The position numbers were made by a program, and so were the translations under genes. A stretch of DNA of 57,667 nt, taken from assembly GCA_964524475.1 (NCBI GenBank), contig CAZGCO010000003.1:1-57667 (forward strand), in the 5' to 3' direction. How positions within the stretch are numbered: the stretch's first letter is position 1; the number at the start of each line of letters is the position of its first letter. Below are positions 25,538-34,200 of this stretch, one piece after another. The notes beneath the pieces are model-generated. The model worked only from the letters and a program-made list of their open reading frames with translations. It ran no database searches and was not told the origin of the DNA. The DNA comes from CAZYHU01 sp964524475 (GTDB lineage: Bacteria; Patescibacteriota; Minisyncoccia; Phycocordibacterales; UBA1006).

Positions 25538-26794
25538 TTATTTACTATTCGACATTTTTTTAATGGTTTGTACCAGGAGAACATCTTCACCTGGTTTAGG
25601 GGTAGGTAATTTCTTGAGATCAAAAACAACATTTGGGGTAATTCCCTTTTCAGAAATCGACACACCGTTTGGGGTATACCATTTTGCAATAGTAATCTTG
25701 ACTGATGAACCGTCGTCTAATGGTATTAATTCCTGAACAGAACCTTTACCAAAACTACGCGTACCGTAAATAACTGCTCTTTTGTGATCTTGTAATGCAC
25801 CTGCCAGGATTTCTGACGCAGATGCAGACCCCTGATCTACCAAAACACCCACGGTCACTGACGGATCTATTTTTGCATATCCACGACTACGGTATAGATA
25901 CTGATCAGCACCTGTTCCATTATCTTCTTTTACAATAACATCTCCTGCAGGTATAAATGCACTAGCTATTTCTACTGCCGAATCTAAATAGCCACCTGGA
26001 TTACTCCGCATATCGATAAGAAGTTTTTTCTTGCCAGATTCTATAAATGTATCTAATGCATGATTAAACAATACAGCAGATTTTTCAGAAAAACTATAAA
26101 AATGTATTACAAATACATCACCTTTGATTTCAGTATCAATAATAGGAACATTAATTTTTGACCGTACAATAGATATGTCTAATATTTCTTTTACATCTTT
26201 ACGGGCGACTTTTAAATGCACAGTACTTCCCTCTGTTCCACGAATCCACCCAACGATTTTTGATACATTCGTATCAGTAATTTTATGATCATCTACACTC
26301 ACAATAATATCTCCTGGTTTTATTCCCGCACGGTATGCTGGTGAATCTTTGAGGGGTGCAATAACTATTACAAAACCATCACGAACACCTACCTCCATCC
26401 CTACCCCACCGAATTCCCCCTTAACATCTTCTGCAAATAATTTTGCATTTTCAGGAGGAAAAAACATCGTATAAGGATCACCATATGACGCAACCAGTCC
26501 GGTCAGTGCTCCATATATTTTATCATCAGTAGCGGGTATGTTTTCTTTGAATGGATATTTTTGTTCTAATATATTCCATACATTCCAGAACTTTGCCATA
26601 TCAGGTTTCATGGATTCTATTTTTTCCAAATCTGTTTGTGCAAGAGCAGGTGCTAAAAATGGTGTATTGTTACGTACAAAATCACGAACATTATTTTTCC
26701 CACCTAAAAATATCCCTGTACAAAACAATATGACAGCCAGACAAAAACCACTGATCCAAAATATTTGTTTTTTGTAGTGGCTATATTTTTGCAT
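25538..26794 (-). CDS. S41 carboxyl-terminal processing protease
   Basis: 418 residues. N-terminal transmembrane anchor (about 10-30); PDZ domain (about 110-190: FGGVGMEVGVRDGFVIVIAP, AGIKPGDIIVSVDD); then the peptidase with the catalytic Ser in QGSASASEILAGAL and the Lys in YGTRSFGKGSVQ. It cleaves protein C-termini on the outer face of the membrane. Between a small membrane-protein gene and rplI in one operon. Confidence 0.93.
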   Translation of the reverse strand: MQKYSHYKKQIFWISGFCLAVILFCTGIFLGGKNNVRDFVRNNTPFLAPALAQTDLEKIESMKPDMAKFWNVWNILEQKYPFKENIPATDDKIYGALTGLVASYGDPYTMFFPPENAKLFAEDVKGEFGGVGMEVGVRDGFVIVIAPLKDSPAYRAGIKPGDIIVSVDDHKITDTNVSKIVGWIRGTEGSTVHLKVARKDVKEILDISIVRSKINVPIIDTEIKGDVFVIHFYSFSEKSAVLFNHALDTFIESGKKKLLIDMRSNPGGYLDSAVEIASAFIPAGDVIVKEDNGTGADQYLYRSRGYAKIDPSVTVGVLVDQGSASASEILAGALQDHKRAVIYGTRSFGKGSVQELIPLDDGSSVKITIAKWYTPNGVSISEKGITPNVVFDLKKLPTPKPGEDVLLVQTIKKMSNSK

Positions 26795-26799
26795 ATGGT

Positions 26800-27009
26800 T
26801 TATTGAGTATTATTTTCCTTTTTAATTTCATGGTATTCCTCGATAAAATTGCGGACTTTTACTTCTCGCTGAAATAATCCTGTCGCTAAAAAAACAATAA
26901 CAAAACCGATCAAGGTTATCATGATACGAATCACCCCAAAAGGAAACCCTGTCCATGGGATAATAATGATAAATAGTGCAATAATAATATAGAGATTTGA
27001 ATATTTCAT
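26800..27009 (-). CDS. small two-helix membrane protein
   Basis: 69 residues: two hydrophobic helices (about 6-20 and 27-47) joined by PWTGFPFGVIR, then a charged cytosolic tail (REVKVRNFIEEYHEIKKE). No family recognised. It ends 5 nt before the start of the S41 protease, so the two are probably translated together. Confidence 0.6.
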   Translation of the reverse strand: MKYSNLYIIIALFIIIIPWTGFPFGVIRIMITLIGFVIVFLATGLFQREVKVRNFIEEYHEIKKENNTQ

Positions 27010-27026
27010 AGAATATACACAGTATA

Positions 27027-27752
27027 CTATAGAGTTTTTGAATCAACAACCACAACAAACTCGCCACGCACATGGTCAGGATTCTTGTCAAAATATTGTT
27101 TTAGCTCACTTGGTGTACCTGAAATAATTTCTTCGAACATTTTTGTCAGTTCACGTCCAACAACTATATTACGATATGGTACTGATTTTTCTAAACTCTC
27201 AAGTGTCTTTATAAATCTATGTACTGATTCATAAAAAACAACCGTATGAGACATACTTGCAATATCAGAAAAAAATGTCTCTCTCCCCTTTTTATGAGGA
27301 ACAAATCCTTTAAAGGTAAATTCGTGAACAGGAATCCCTGATACAGATAACGCACTAACGAGAGCACTCGCTCCTGGTATCGGAGAAATAGTCACCTCAG
27401 GAATTGCTTTACGAATTTCTGCAATAAGCATAACACCAGGATCAGAAATACAGGGTGTCCCTGCGTCTGATACAAGAGCAAGATTATTCCCCCCTATAAG
27501 CATATTAATAATTTTATCTACCTGAGAGAGTTTCGAATGACTATGAAAACTCATGGTGCGAGCCGTAATATCATAATGATCAAGGAGTTTTTTTGTTGTA
27601 CGTGTATCTTCACATAATACTGTATCAACAGATTTTAAAATTTCTACCGCTCGAAATGTCATATCAGATAGGTTTCCGATCGGTGTTGCAACAATATAGA
27701 GTTTTCCTAATTCAGAATTATTTTTTTTTATTTCATCTAAGACCTTTTTCAT
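27027..27752 (-). CDS. rsmI: 16S rRNA 2'-O-ribose methyltransferase RsmI
   Basis: 241 residues from the ATG at 27752. Characteristic GKLYIVATPIGNLSDMT, EDTRTTKKLLDHY, LVSDAGTPCISDPG, and the C-terminal HKKGRETF/VVFYESVHR blocks. RsmI methylates C1402 of 16S rRNA using SAM. It starts 17 nt after nth and ends with TAG. The longer ORF upstream of this ATG overlaps nth and is rejected. Confidence 0.94.
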   Translation of the reverse strand: MKKVLDEIKKNNSELGKLYIVATPIGNLSDMTFRAVEILKSVDTVLCEDTRTTKKLLDHYDITARTMSFHSHSKLSQVDKIINMLIGGNNLALVSDAGTPCISDPGVMLIAEIRKAIPEVTISPIPGASALVSALSVSGIPVHEFTFKGFVPHKKGRETFFSDIASMSHTVVFYESVHRFIKTLESLEKSVPYRNIVVGRELTKMFEEIISGTPSELKQYFDKNPDHVRGEFVVVVDSKTL

Positions 27753-27769
27753 TTTTAAAATATAACATA

Positions 27770-28405
27770 TTAAGCAAATTTTGTACACGGACATGTTTCA
27801 TGATTGTGTTTCCTTGCTGGACATATTTCTCGCCCATAGGAAATCATATAATACGCTGCATCGGTCCAATATTTTTGTGGAATAATTTGTTTCAAGTCAT
27901 CTTCTATTTTATTTGGATCCGTATGATCTGTGAGATTATGTTTTATTGCAAAACGCATTACATGCGTATCTACCGCTATTCCCTCCTGAATACCAAACGC
28001 ATTACCCAAAACCACATTTGCTGTTTTACGTCCAACACCATCCAAGGTGATCAACTGCTGTGTTGTACGTGGTACATTACCATCAAAATTACTTACCAGT
28101 TTTTTTGCGCAACTCTGAATACGAAGAGCCTTTATCCGATAAAATCCTGTCGCAAAAATCAGTTTCTCAATATCTGACAATTTTCCCTGTGCCAAGTGTT
28201 CTGGTGTAGGGTATTTTTTAAATAATTCTGGCGTCACGCGGTTTACCTGAGCATCCGTACACTGCGCAGAGAGAATCACAGAAATAATAAGTTCATAGGG
28301 ATTATGGTACACAAGCATTGTTTTACGTACCGGAAATAGATGCTGTAAAACGCGTAAAATTGCCCTGAAACGGGCTTTTCTGTCTCTAAGAGTATCTGAG
28401 TTCAT
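27770..28405 (-). CDS. nth: endonuclease III (Nth) with atypical Fe-S motif
   Basis: 211 residues. HhH-GPD fold: LISVILSAQCTDAQVN, LDGVGRKTANVVLG (catalytic Lys in GRKTA), VDTHVMR (catalytic Asp). It removes oxidised pyrimidines and nicks abasic sites. The usual C-terminal cluster is C-x6-C-x2-C-x5-C; here only CPARKHNHETCPC is present and the protein ends four residues later, so the fourth cysteine and the spacing are missing. TATACT (28413-28418, minus strand) ends 7 nt before the ATG. First gene of the operon to rplI. Confidence 0.92.
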   Translation of the reverse strand: MNSDTLRDRKARFRAILRVLQHLFPVRKTMLVYHNPYELIISVILSAQCTDAQVNRVTPELFKKYPTPEHLAQGKLSDIEKLIFATGFYRIKALRIQSCAKKLVSNFDGNVPRTTQQLITLDGVGRKTANVVLGNAFGIQEGIAVDTHVMRFAIKHNLTDHTDPNKIEDDLKQIIPQKYWTDAAYYMISYGREICPARKHNHETCPCTKFA

Positions 28406-28432
28406 GAATAGTAGTATAGCACAGAACAACAC

Positions 28433-28471
28433 AAAACAGCGGGAAAATGCTCTGCATTTTCCCGCTGTTTT
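28433..28471. repeat. perfect 18-bp inverted repeat between divergent genes
   Basis: Arms AAAACAGCGGGAAAATGC and GCATTTTCCCGCTGTTTT around a 3-nt loop (TCT). It lies between nth (minus) and the SPFH operon (plus), upstream of both promoters, so it is not in an obvious terminator position. Confidence 0.8.
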
Positions 28472-28498
28472 GCCTATATAATAATCATTGAAAATGAC

Positions 28499-28526
28499 TT
28501 GACATAATATGTATATATGATATACT
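28499..28526 (+). promoter_or_regulatory. promoter of the SPFH operon
   Basis: TTGACA (28499-28504), 16 bp, TATACT (28521-28526). Confidence 0.8.
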
Positions 28527-28529
28527 ATC

Positions 28530-28584
28530 ATCAAATAAGTCCCTCTTTATTTTCGTGGCGAATGCCGGTGATAAAGAGTTTGAT
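28530..28584 (+). promoter_or_regulatory. folded 5' leader of the SPFH operon
   Basis: ATCAAA (28530-28535) pairs with TTTGAT (28579-28584), and CTCTTTAT (28543-28550) pairs with ATAAAGAG (28571-28578). The two helices stack on the 3' side, and the top closes with GGC-GAAT-GCC (28557-28566). The start codon is 30 nt further on. No known riboswitch class recognised. Confidence 0.5.
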
Positions 28585-28614
28585 AAAACAATAACAATAT
28601 AAACAAAAAAAAAC

Positions 28615-29838
28615 ATGGAACAGGAAATCGCTCAAGGAGCACAAACAATTATTACATTATTTAAATGGATGGGATTTTTTTCTCTTTTTGTTGCTATTGG
28701 TGCAATTATAAGCACGGGCTTTATAAAACAAGAGGAAGGAAAGGCTCGATTAATTCAAAACATCGGAGGAGGATTAGCAAAAATTATTTTTCCATCGCAT
28801 ACTTCATTACAAGAAGGATTTGATGGAACAATAAGTTCAGGTAGTCCGACAAAATCTTATTTTGGGTTTCAATGGAAAGGAATCTTGTATAAAGATTATT
28901 TTATACCTGCTCAAAAAACAGAAATTAGGAATGGGAATAAAGAATCTATTCAAAATTCTCTTTTAGGAAATGAAGAAATTTTACAATCCTTTACATCGAA
29001 AGATGCTGATGGAAAAGCAAACAAAGAGGAGCACATTATCTTACGAAAAGAAAAAGTGAACTACATCCGTCCAGTAATTTCTATTTTAATTCCTTTAGAT
29101 GACATCGAAACAGGTGTCCCGGAAGGCATGAAAGATAATTTTGAAAATATTTCTGTTGAATGCTTGATCCAAATTGTTTTTGAAATTACAAATTTAAGAA
29201 AAACAATAAACAAAGGTGGTGGAGATTTTTACGAAATACTAAAATTGGGTGTAAAATCAAGTGTTGAACCAATTGTCGCAGAGATGGATTATCAACATTT
29301 CATGCAATCTGCAGATGAATCTGGTGGAACAAATGCTCGTATTTCTAGTGCTATTTTACTATTAAATACAGACAGAAGGGCCGAAAATGGAAGTGATTCC
29401 TATGAAGACATTTATGGTATAAAAATCATAAAAGTTACTGTCACTAATCGAGGAATGGGTTCGCGTTCAAAAAAGATCGCAGACCAGCTAGAAAAAACAA
29501 GGATAGCAACTGAAGAAGCTAAGCAAACAGAAATAAAAGCTGAGGCCGCTAAGAAAGCTACTATAGCAAAAGCCAAGGGTGATGCGGAAGCCAAAAAAGA
29601 AATGAATATTGCCGATGCAGATGGTATTACGAAAATAGGAGAAGCTCAAAATGAGGTTCGTAAAAATAGAGTTGTCGATCCAGATATTGAAGCTATTGCA
29701 AAAGGCATTGCAGAAACACATGGAACATTTGCTGGTGATGGCCTAACCAATATATTAAATATTGGTAAAGAAAAAAAACAAGAAGAAAAAGAAACAATTA
29801 ACATTAAACAAAAAAAGGAGGACAATAATGACAAATAA
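28615..29838 (+). CDS. SPFH/band-7 (stomatin/flotillin-like) membrane protein
   Basis: 407 residues. N-terminal transmembrane helix (about 15-36), a band-7 domain (about 40-260, with an EEGKARLIQNIGGGLAK start), then a long Ala/Lys/Glu-rich coiled coil (EEAKQTEIKAEAAKKATIAK onward). It closes with a short helix and a charged tail. SPFH proteins form membrane-bound rings that organise microdomains or regulate proteases. No FtsH or HflC neighbour is present. First gene of a two-gene operon; the next gene overlaps its end by 11 nt. Confidence 0.8.
   Translation: MEQEIAQGAQTIITLFKWMGFFSLFVAIGAIISTGFIKQEEGKARLIQNIGGGLAKIIFPSHTSLQEGFDGTISSGSPTKSYFGFQWKGILYKDYFIPAQKTEIRNGNKESIQNSLLGNEEILQSFTSKDADGKANKEEHIILRKEKVNYIRPVISILIPLDDIETGVPEGMKDNFENISVECLIQIVFEITNLRKTINKGGGDFYEILKLGVKSSVEPIVAEMDYQHFMQSADESGGTNARISSAILLLNTDRRAENGSDSYEDIYGIKIIKVTVTNRGMGSRSKKIADQLEKTRIATEEAKQTEIKAEAAKKATIAKAKGDAEAKKEMNIADADGITKIGEAQNEVRKNRVVDPDIEAIAKGIAETHGTFAGDGLTNILNIGKEKKQEEKETINIKQKKEDNNDK
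29815..29822 (+). promoter_or_regulatory. strong Shine-Dalgarno sequence
   Basis: AAAGGAGG ends 5 nt before the ATG at 29828. It is the only near-perfect Shine-Dalgarno I found in this window, and it lies inside the 3' end of the SPFH gene. Confidence 0.8.
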
Positions 29839-30586
29839 TACTAACAATTATGTGGTTTGGATTTTATTTTTTATTGTTTTGTATTTAGTTTTTACAATCC
29901 TAATTCCTTGGATAAAAATTAAATTAGGCTTACAGCAGACAGTTAATACACAGACTACTGCACCTGTAAATCCTACAAACCCAACAACACCAGTAACAGC
30001 GGCTACTCCACCAGTAACTATCAGAACAAATCAAGTAATCGAACATGTTCAACAATTCTGGAATGCAGGATTAGGATGGAAAATAATTATGGGACTATTA
30101 CTAGCTCTCATAATTGCGTTTGTTGCTAGTTTAACATTTCCACATACAGTGGCTTTGTTTGCTAATACCATTCAGGAAACTGGATATAAGACCATAGATT
30201 CGTGGTCAAGTAACAAAAAAGAACACGAAAAAGAAACCGGCGACTATGTTCCTACTAAAACCATCGTTGACGAGGTTACTATCACCCCTGGTAGCTCTGA
30301 AAAAGGATCGTGGACACTTTATGAAATTCCTATTAAAAAAGGATTTTCAACAAAAGTACACATCAAAAAACCAGGTGCTGGTAAATACAGTATCGCGCCA
30401 GAAGGCATGATTCTGTACGCATCAAAACCAGGGAATGCAACCGCTGATGTTGTTATCAACACATCAGAAAAGTTTAATTTACCCAATGGAGAATATTGTT
30501 TTTCTGCCGAAAAGGATTTTATTCAAAATGGCTCTGACTCATGTGTCATACAGATATGGGCATGGGATACGTACAATAAGAAATAA
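29828..30586 (+). CDS. two-helix membrane protein with extracytoplasmic beta domain
   Basis: 252 residues: transmembrane helix 1 (about 9-30), a Thr/Pro-rich linker (about 37-65), helix 2 (about 80-105), then a beta-rich C-terminal domain with ITPGSSEKGSWTLYEIPIKK and YCFSAEKDFIQNGSDSCVIQ (two Cys that may pair). No family recognised. Translationally linked to the SPFH protein through the overlap and the Shine-Dalgarno, so the two probably work as one membrane complex (inference). Confidence 0.65.
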   Translation: MTNNTNNYVVWILFFIVLYLVFTILIPWIKIKLGLQQTVNTQTTAPVNPTNPTTPVTAATPPVTIRTNQVIEHVQQFWNAGLGWKIIMGLLLALIIAFVASLTFPHTVALFANTIQETGYKTIDSWSSNKKEHEKETGDYVPTKTIVDEVTITPGSSEKGSWTLYEIPIKKGFSTKVHIKKPGAGKYSIAPEGMILYASKPGNATADVVINTSEKFNLPNGEYCFSAEKDFIQNGSDSCVIQIWAWDTYNKK

Positions 30587-30604
30587 CTAAACTGAATTAC
30601 GCAT

Positions 30605-30635
30605 AAGGCCGCTCAACATGAGCGGCCTTTTTTTT
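30605..30635. terminator. terminator after the SPFH operon
   Basis: AAGGCCGCTC - AACAT - GAGCGGCCTT, then a T-run. Also faces the DUF1003 gene end. Confidence 0.92.
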
Positions 30636-30654
30636 AATAACTCTATTATAAAAC

Positions 30655-31044
30655 TTAATTTTTACTGCGGAGGATTTTTAAAATCTCATCCAGTTTTTCT
30701 GTTTCAATACGTGCTAGACGTTGTTGTAATTCTTCGATTTCTATTTTTGCAGCTATGTTTGTTTCATAGTCTGCCTGAGCCTGTAAACGATCACGATCGG
30801 AAGTACGGTTTTGAGAAATCATGATAAATGTTGATAAGAGTATTGCTTCAAGTGAAACAATCATAGTCAACAACCCAAAAGGAAATGCCTCGACAGGTAT
30901 CATGATCCATACAGTAAACCATATGATATGGATTATGATAAATATCCATGAACCGACAAAACGAGTAATACTGTCCGCTAATATATCACCCAAGGTACGG
31001 TTATCCATATGTTCATCATGCCAGTTTTTTTGAGAATTATTCAT
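30655..31044 (-). CDS. DUF1003 membrane protein
   Basis: 129 residues. The typical N-terminal ADSITRFVGSWIFIIIHII, a two-helix hairpin with FPFGLLTMIVSLEAILLST, then FIMISQNRTSDRDRLQAQAD and a coiled-coil tail. The family is widespread and of unknown function. It starts 9 nt after the MYG1 gene and is probably the last gene of that transcript. Confidence 0.85.
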   Translation of the reverse strand: MNNSQKNWHDEHMDNRTLGDILADSITRFVGSWIFIIIHIIWFTVWIMIPVEAFPFGLLTMIVSLEAILLSTFIMISQNRTSDRDRLQAQADYETNIAAKIEIEELQQRLARIETEKLDEILKILRSKN

Positions 31045-31053
31045 ATGTATATA

Positions 31054-31974
31054 TTAATTATTTTTCTGATAATATTCCAGAGCCTGTGCCACCATAGTCT
31101 GTACACCTTCTAAACTTCTTGCGCCAATCAGAAATTGTCCGGGATGAGCAAATAATGCGTCAGGTACATGACATACTTGCTGTAACTCCTCATCACGCAA
31201 TCCTGCCCACTGTGGTGGGAACGGTACCCGCGCCTCGAATGTTTCTAAATTTTTACGAATAATTTCTGCTTTCCACATTGTTCCCTCACCATCTGGATAG
31301 ATTATAAATAATGGTTCAAGTAATTCTGATATTCTTACAATAACTCGCCTAGGAATATTTTTATTTACTAATAATATACTTTTATCTAATGACTTTTCAT
31401 ACAACTCAAAAACTTCTGCATATATTTTTTCTAGATTATTTTGACTTTGTATATATTTTTTCAAAAGTAGTGCAGTAATATTTGAAATCTCAATAAAGGT
31501 ATTGTAACTATTTTCTGGATTATTTTGTTCAGATGATACTGTGTCAAATGCTCCTATAAAACTAGAAAAAGACCCTGTACCTATATCAGTAAAAGCAAAT
31601 TCTTTTACAATCTTTTGTCCGTTGTCTCCTGCATCAACCGGTGAAATAATATTTTTATCAATATCAAACCAAACTTGCTCACTATCACATAGTTCCCTAC
31701 CAAAATGTTTCCAGACAAGTCCTGCGGCAGCATAGTGAATACCGTTTTCACGTGATCCGGCACGACCTACTTGATGATGATCATACCTGTTTAGAGATGC
31801 ATCATAGACATTTCCCACATCAAATACAATATCGCCAGTAGCAATAATATCCTCGTCTCGTGTCCGGGTCAGTTCATAATCATCACCTCTCTTATTTAAT
31901 ACCAATTGCAGGATTGCGTACGCAGTCACATCATCAGCATGGAAACCACCGTTATGGGTTATTAATCTTTTCAT
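31054..31974 (-). CDS. MYG1 / UPF0160-family predicted phosphoesterase
   Basis: 306 residues from the ATG at 31974. DHH-like metal motifs: HNGGFHADDVTA near the N-terminus, VFDVGNVYD, and RYDHHQVGRAG. The C-terminal part includes the conserved PPQWAGLRDEELQ and FIGARSLEG-like IGARSLEGV blocks. Human and yeast MYG1 is a 3'-5' RNA exonuclease; the bacterial substrate is not established. I rejected the longer ORF because it runs back through the pilin terminator. Confidence 0.88.
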   Translation of the reverse strand: MKRLITHNGGFHADDVTAYAILQLVLNKRGDDYELTRTRDEDIIATGDIVFDVGNVYDASLNRYDHHQVGRAGSRENGIHYAAAGLVWKHFGRELCDSEQVWFDIDKNIISPVDAGDNGQKIVKEFAFTDIGTGSFSSFIGAFDTVSSEQNNPENSYNTFIEISNITALLLKKYIQSQNNLEKIYAEVFELYEKSLDKSILLVNKNIPRRVIVRISELLEPLFIIYPDGEGTMWKAEIIRKNLETFEARVPFPPQWAGLRDEELQQVCHVPDALFAHPGQFLIGARSLEGVQTMVAQALEYYQKNN

Positions 31975-32000
31975 ATGTTTATATACTAACATAGATACAC

Positions 32001-32032
32001 AAAACAAAAAACCCGTACGGGTTTTTTGTTTT
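32001..32032. terminator. terminator of the pilin operon
   Basis: A 32-nt perfect palindrome with centre CCCGTACGGG, flanked by A- and T-runs. Confidence 0.92.
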
Positions 32033-32861
32033 ATTTTAATATTCCTGAAATAGTTGTTTGTACAACATTTGCAATAACATATGAACCCAGGAGTATTGCC
32101 CCACCTATTAATGTCCATTTCAAAGTGTTTTTTGCTTTGGTAATCCCCTCTGGATTACCCTTGGCAATAATGAACAATATACCACTATAAATCAAGTAAA
32201 GAGCGAATATAGGAACCCCAATAGGAATCACAATACCACTAATAATTGCTTCAACGATTTTTGGAATAGTGTCGAGACCTTCACGAAGAGGGTTAGCAAG
32301 TTTTACTACCTTACTGCCACTTAAATCAGTTCCCTTTGGATCTGGTGGATTATTATTACCCTTTGGATCTGGCGGATTGGTATTACCATTTGGATCTGGT
32401 GGATTACTAACCGGTGTAAAGCTTACTTGCCCTGTGGCTTTGTTAATAGAAACCTGTACCGTATTGGTTCTTGCTTTTGATGCAGCTTCTTCAAAATAAA
32501 CGTAATAACTTTTTCCTGGTTGAAACATTGATAAATCTTTTGAAGTAACATTTTTTTCTTTAAAAAAAGAATTAAAAGTTACATTAGTAAAAGAAGTGTA
32601 CGCTATTTGACCTGAATTATTAAGCTTAGAAAAAGCATTCGTGGGTGTATATGCACCACTAAGTGTTTCTGATTGAAATAAATTAACGGTTGCGTTTTTT
32701 GTAGGAATAGCTCCACCAGCAACATCTGGTCCTACGATGAGATTAGAAACAATTTCATTACTAGATAAAGAAATATTATCAAAAGTAAAACCTGCAAATG
32801 CACTATTCACAAAAAATAACAAACCGACAATAAATATTCCACATGTTAAAAACTTTTTCAT
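32031..32861 (-). CDS. secreted-domain / VirB2-like pilin fusion (copy 2)
   Basis: 276 residues. A signal peptide (about 1-23) is followed by a beta-rich extracellular domain of about 130 residues. A linker of three nine-residue repeats comes next (NPPDPNGNT, NPPDPKGNN, NPPDPKGTD). The C-terminal domain resembles TrbC/VirB2-type pilins: ANPLREGLDTIPKIVEAIIS, two long hydrophobic helices, and the loop AKGNPEGITKAKNTLKWT. VirB2 subunits form type IV secretion pili. Here the pilin domain would sit in the membrane and display the N-terminal domain. It follows copy 1 after 4 nt. Confidence 0.75.
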   Translation of the reverse strand: MKKFLTCGIFIVGLLFFVNSAFAGFTFDNISLSSNEIVSNLIVGPDVAGGAIPTKNATVNLFQSETLSGAYTPTNAFSKLNNSGQIAYTSFTNVTFNSFFKEKNVTSKDLSMFQPGKSYYVYFEEAASKARTNTVQVSINKATGQVSFTPVSNPPDPNGNTNPPDPKGNNNPPDPKGTDLSGSKVVKLANPLREGLDTIPKIVEAIISGIVIPIGVPIFALYLIYSGILFIIAKGNPEGITKAKNTLKWTLIGGAILLGSYVIANVVQTTISGILK

Positions 32862-32865
32862 ATAA

Positions 32866-34147
32866 TTATTTTAAACTAGGTAAATCTAATAATATATATT
32901 TCTTTGCCTCTGGACCTAATACTGCAGACAACAATGTTGCCACCAATGTCCACGCAAGAAGTATAACAATAACACCAACAAGAATTTTGAACGCTCGTGA
33001 TTTTAATTCTTCCAGTTTTACAGGATTTGACATATCAGGACCTTTTTTCAAAATAATCATTTGTATTCCCGTAAACGCAGCAATCAGTGCAATAATAGGT
33101 AGTAATAATACAAGTGCATAATCAAATATACGTCCGATCAAATCCATGAGATGCACAAACGTACACCGTGTCGTAATATCACCAGTAGCAGTACAGGGAA
33201 CAATAGGTCCTGAAGCATCTCCCATACTATTTACTGACCCTGCTGGTGCACCAATATTGGTCGGGTATTTATATGAAAATATTCCCCCAGAACCAGAATT
33301 ATCAGAACCTGCTGGCGACTGTCCGAATCCTGATGTGTTGATTATTTTTATTTTGATTATTCGCTGGATCTAATACACCCGCAGTAGTCACGGTATAGAT
33401 ATCACCCAATCGATGATCAGGGTTTGGATCAGTACCATCACGAAATTGATAATAATATTTCTTACCAGAATCTAGACCTCCTATATATTGTTTCCAAAAA
33501 TATTTTTTATTACTCACCGGTACAGCAATATCTATAATCTTATATTCCTGAAGAGAGTTAGTAGTTTCACCTAAATATAAGTTCAGTTTTAGCGGGCTAT
33601 TCGTAATCTGCGAACTAATATTCCCTTGTAAAATAATTGTGTCTTCATCAACAGAAACATTATCAGTATTCGAGGGAGAAAAATAAAGTGTCAAATACGC
33701 AGAATTCATCGAAATGATAATGCCTGATGTAGGGTCATTTACCGGCACCGCATTCAAAGTAATAACATTAGAACGTTGTTTCGTATTTCCATCAATTCCC
33801 TGGACGAATAACGTACCTGGATTAATACCAGTCAGTGTTATCACGGGTGATATTTTTTCTGTTTGATTAACCGTCATTAATGGATGAGAAAATATCTGTA
33901 ATGTTTTTAATTTTCCAGTACCCAACAATGCCTGGTCTGCACTGTATTCTATATCGATAGCAAGCGTACCTGTCTGGAGCGCAGTAACAGAACCTGTAAT
34001 TTCAAGAGTTTTTGCTACAGGATTATAGGTTCCTGCAGTTAAATTTAATTGATAATTAGTCGCAGCAAAAATAGTAGACGGGGTAATAAAAAACAAAAAA
34101 GCCATCATACATAATCCAAAATAAAAGGTCTTTGAAATACTATTCAT
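32866..34147 (-). pseudogene. secreted-domain / VirB2-like pilin fusion (copy 1), frameshifted
   Basis: The first frame (34147 to 33302) gives a signal peptide (about 1-28) and about 230 residues of beta-rich, Ig-like sequence ending in DPANNQNKNNQ. The second frame, open through 33350-32866, continues with NTSGFGQSPAGSDN, a Gly/Ser linker and a two-helix pilin domain (VHLMDLIGRIFDYALVLLLP ... RAFKILVGVIVILLAWTLVA). A +1 shift near 33340-33360, within A-rich sequence, joins them into one protein with the same plan as copy 2. It could be a sequencing indel, a disrupted gene or programmed frameshifting. TAGAAT lies 6 nt before the ATG. Confidence 0.65.
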
Positions 34148-34160
34148 GTTGTTATTCTAA

Positions 34161-34195
34161 CACAAAACCCTATGTTACTACAATAGGGTTTTGTG
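34161..34195 (-). terminator. terminator after the solute-binding protein gene
   Basis: CACAAAACCCTAT pairs with ATAGGGTTTTGTG, loop of 9 nt. Confidence 0.88.
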
Positions 34196-34200
34196 GGATA

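Noticed and set aside
31975..32118. N-terminal extension of the MYG1 protein
   Set aside because: It passes through the 32-nt palindromic terminator; the family start is the ATG at 31974.
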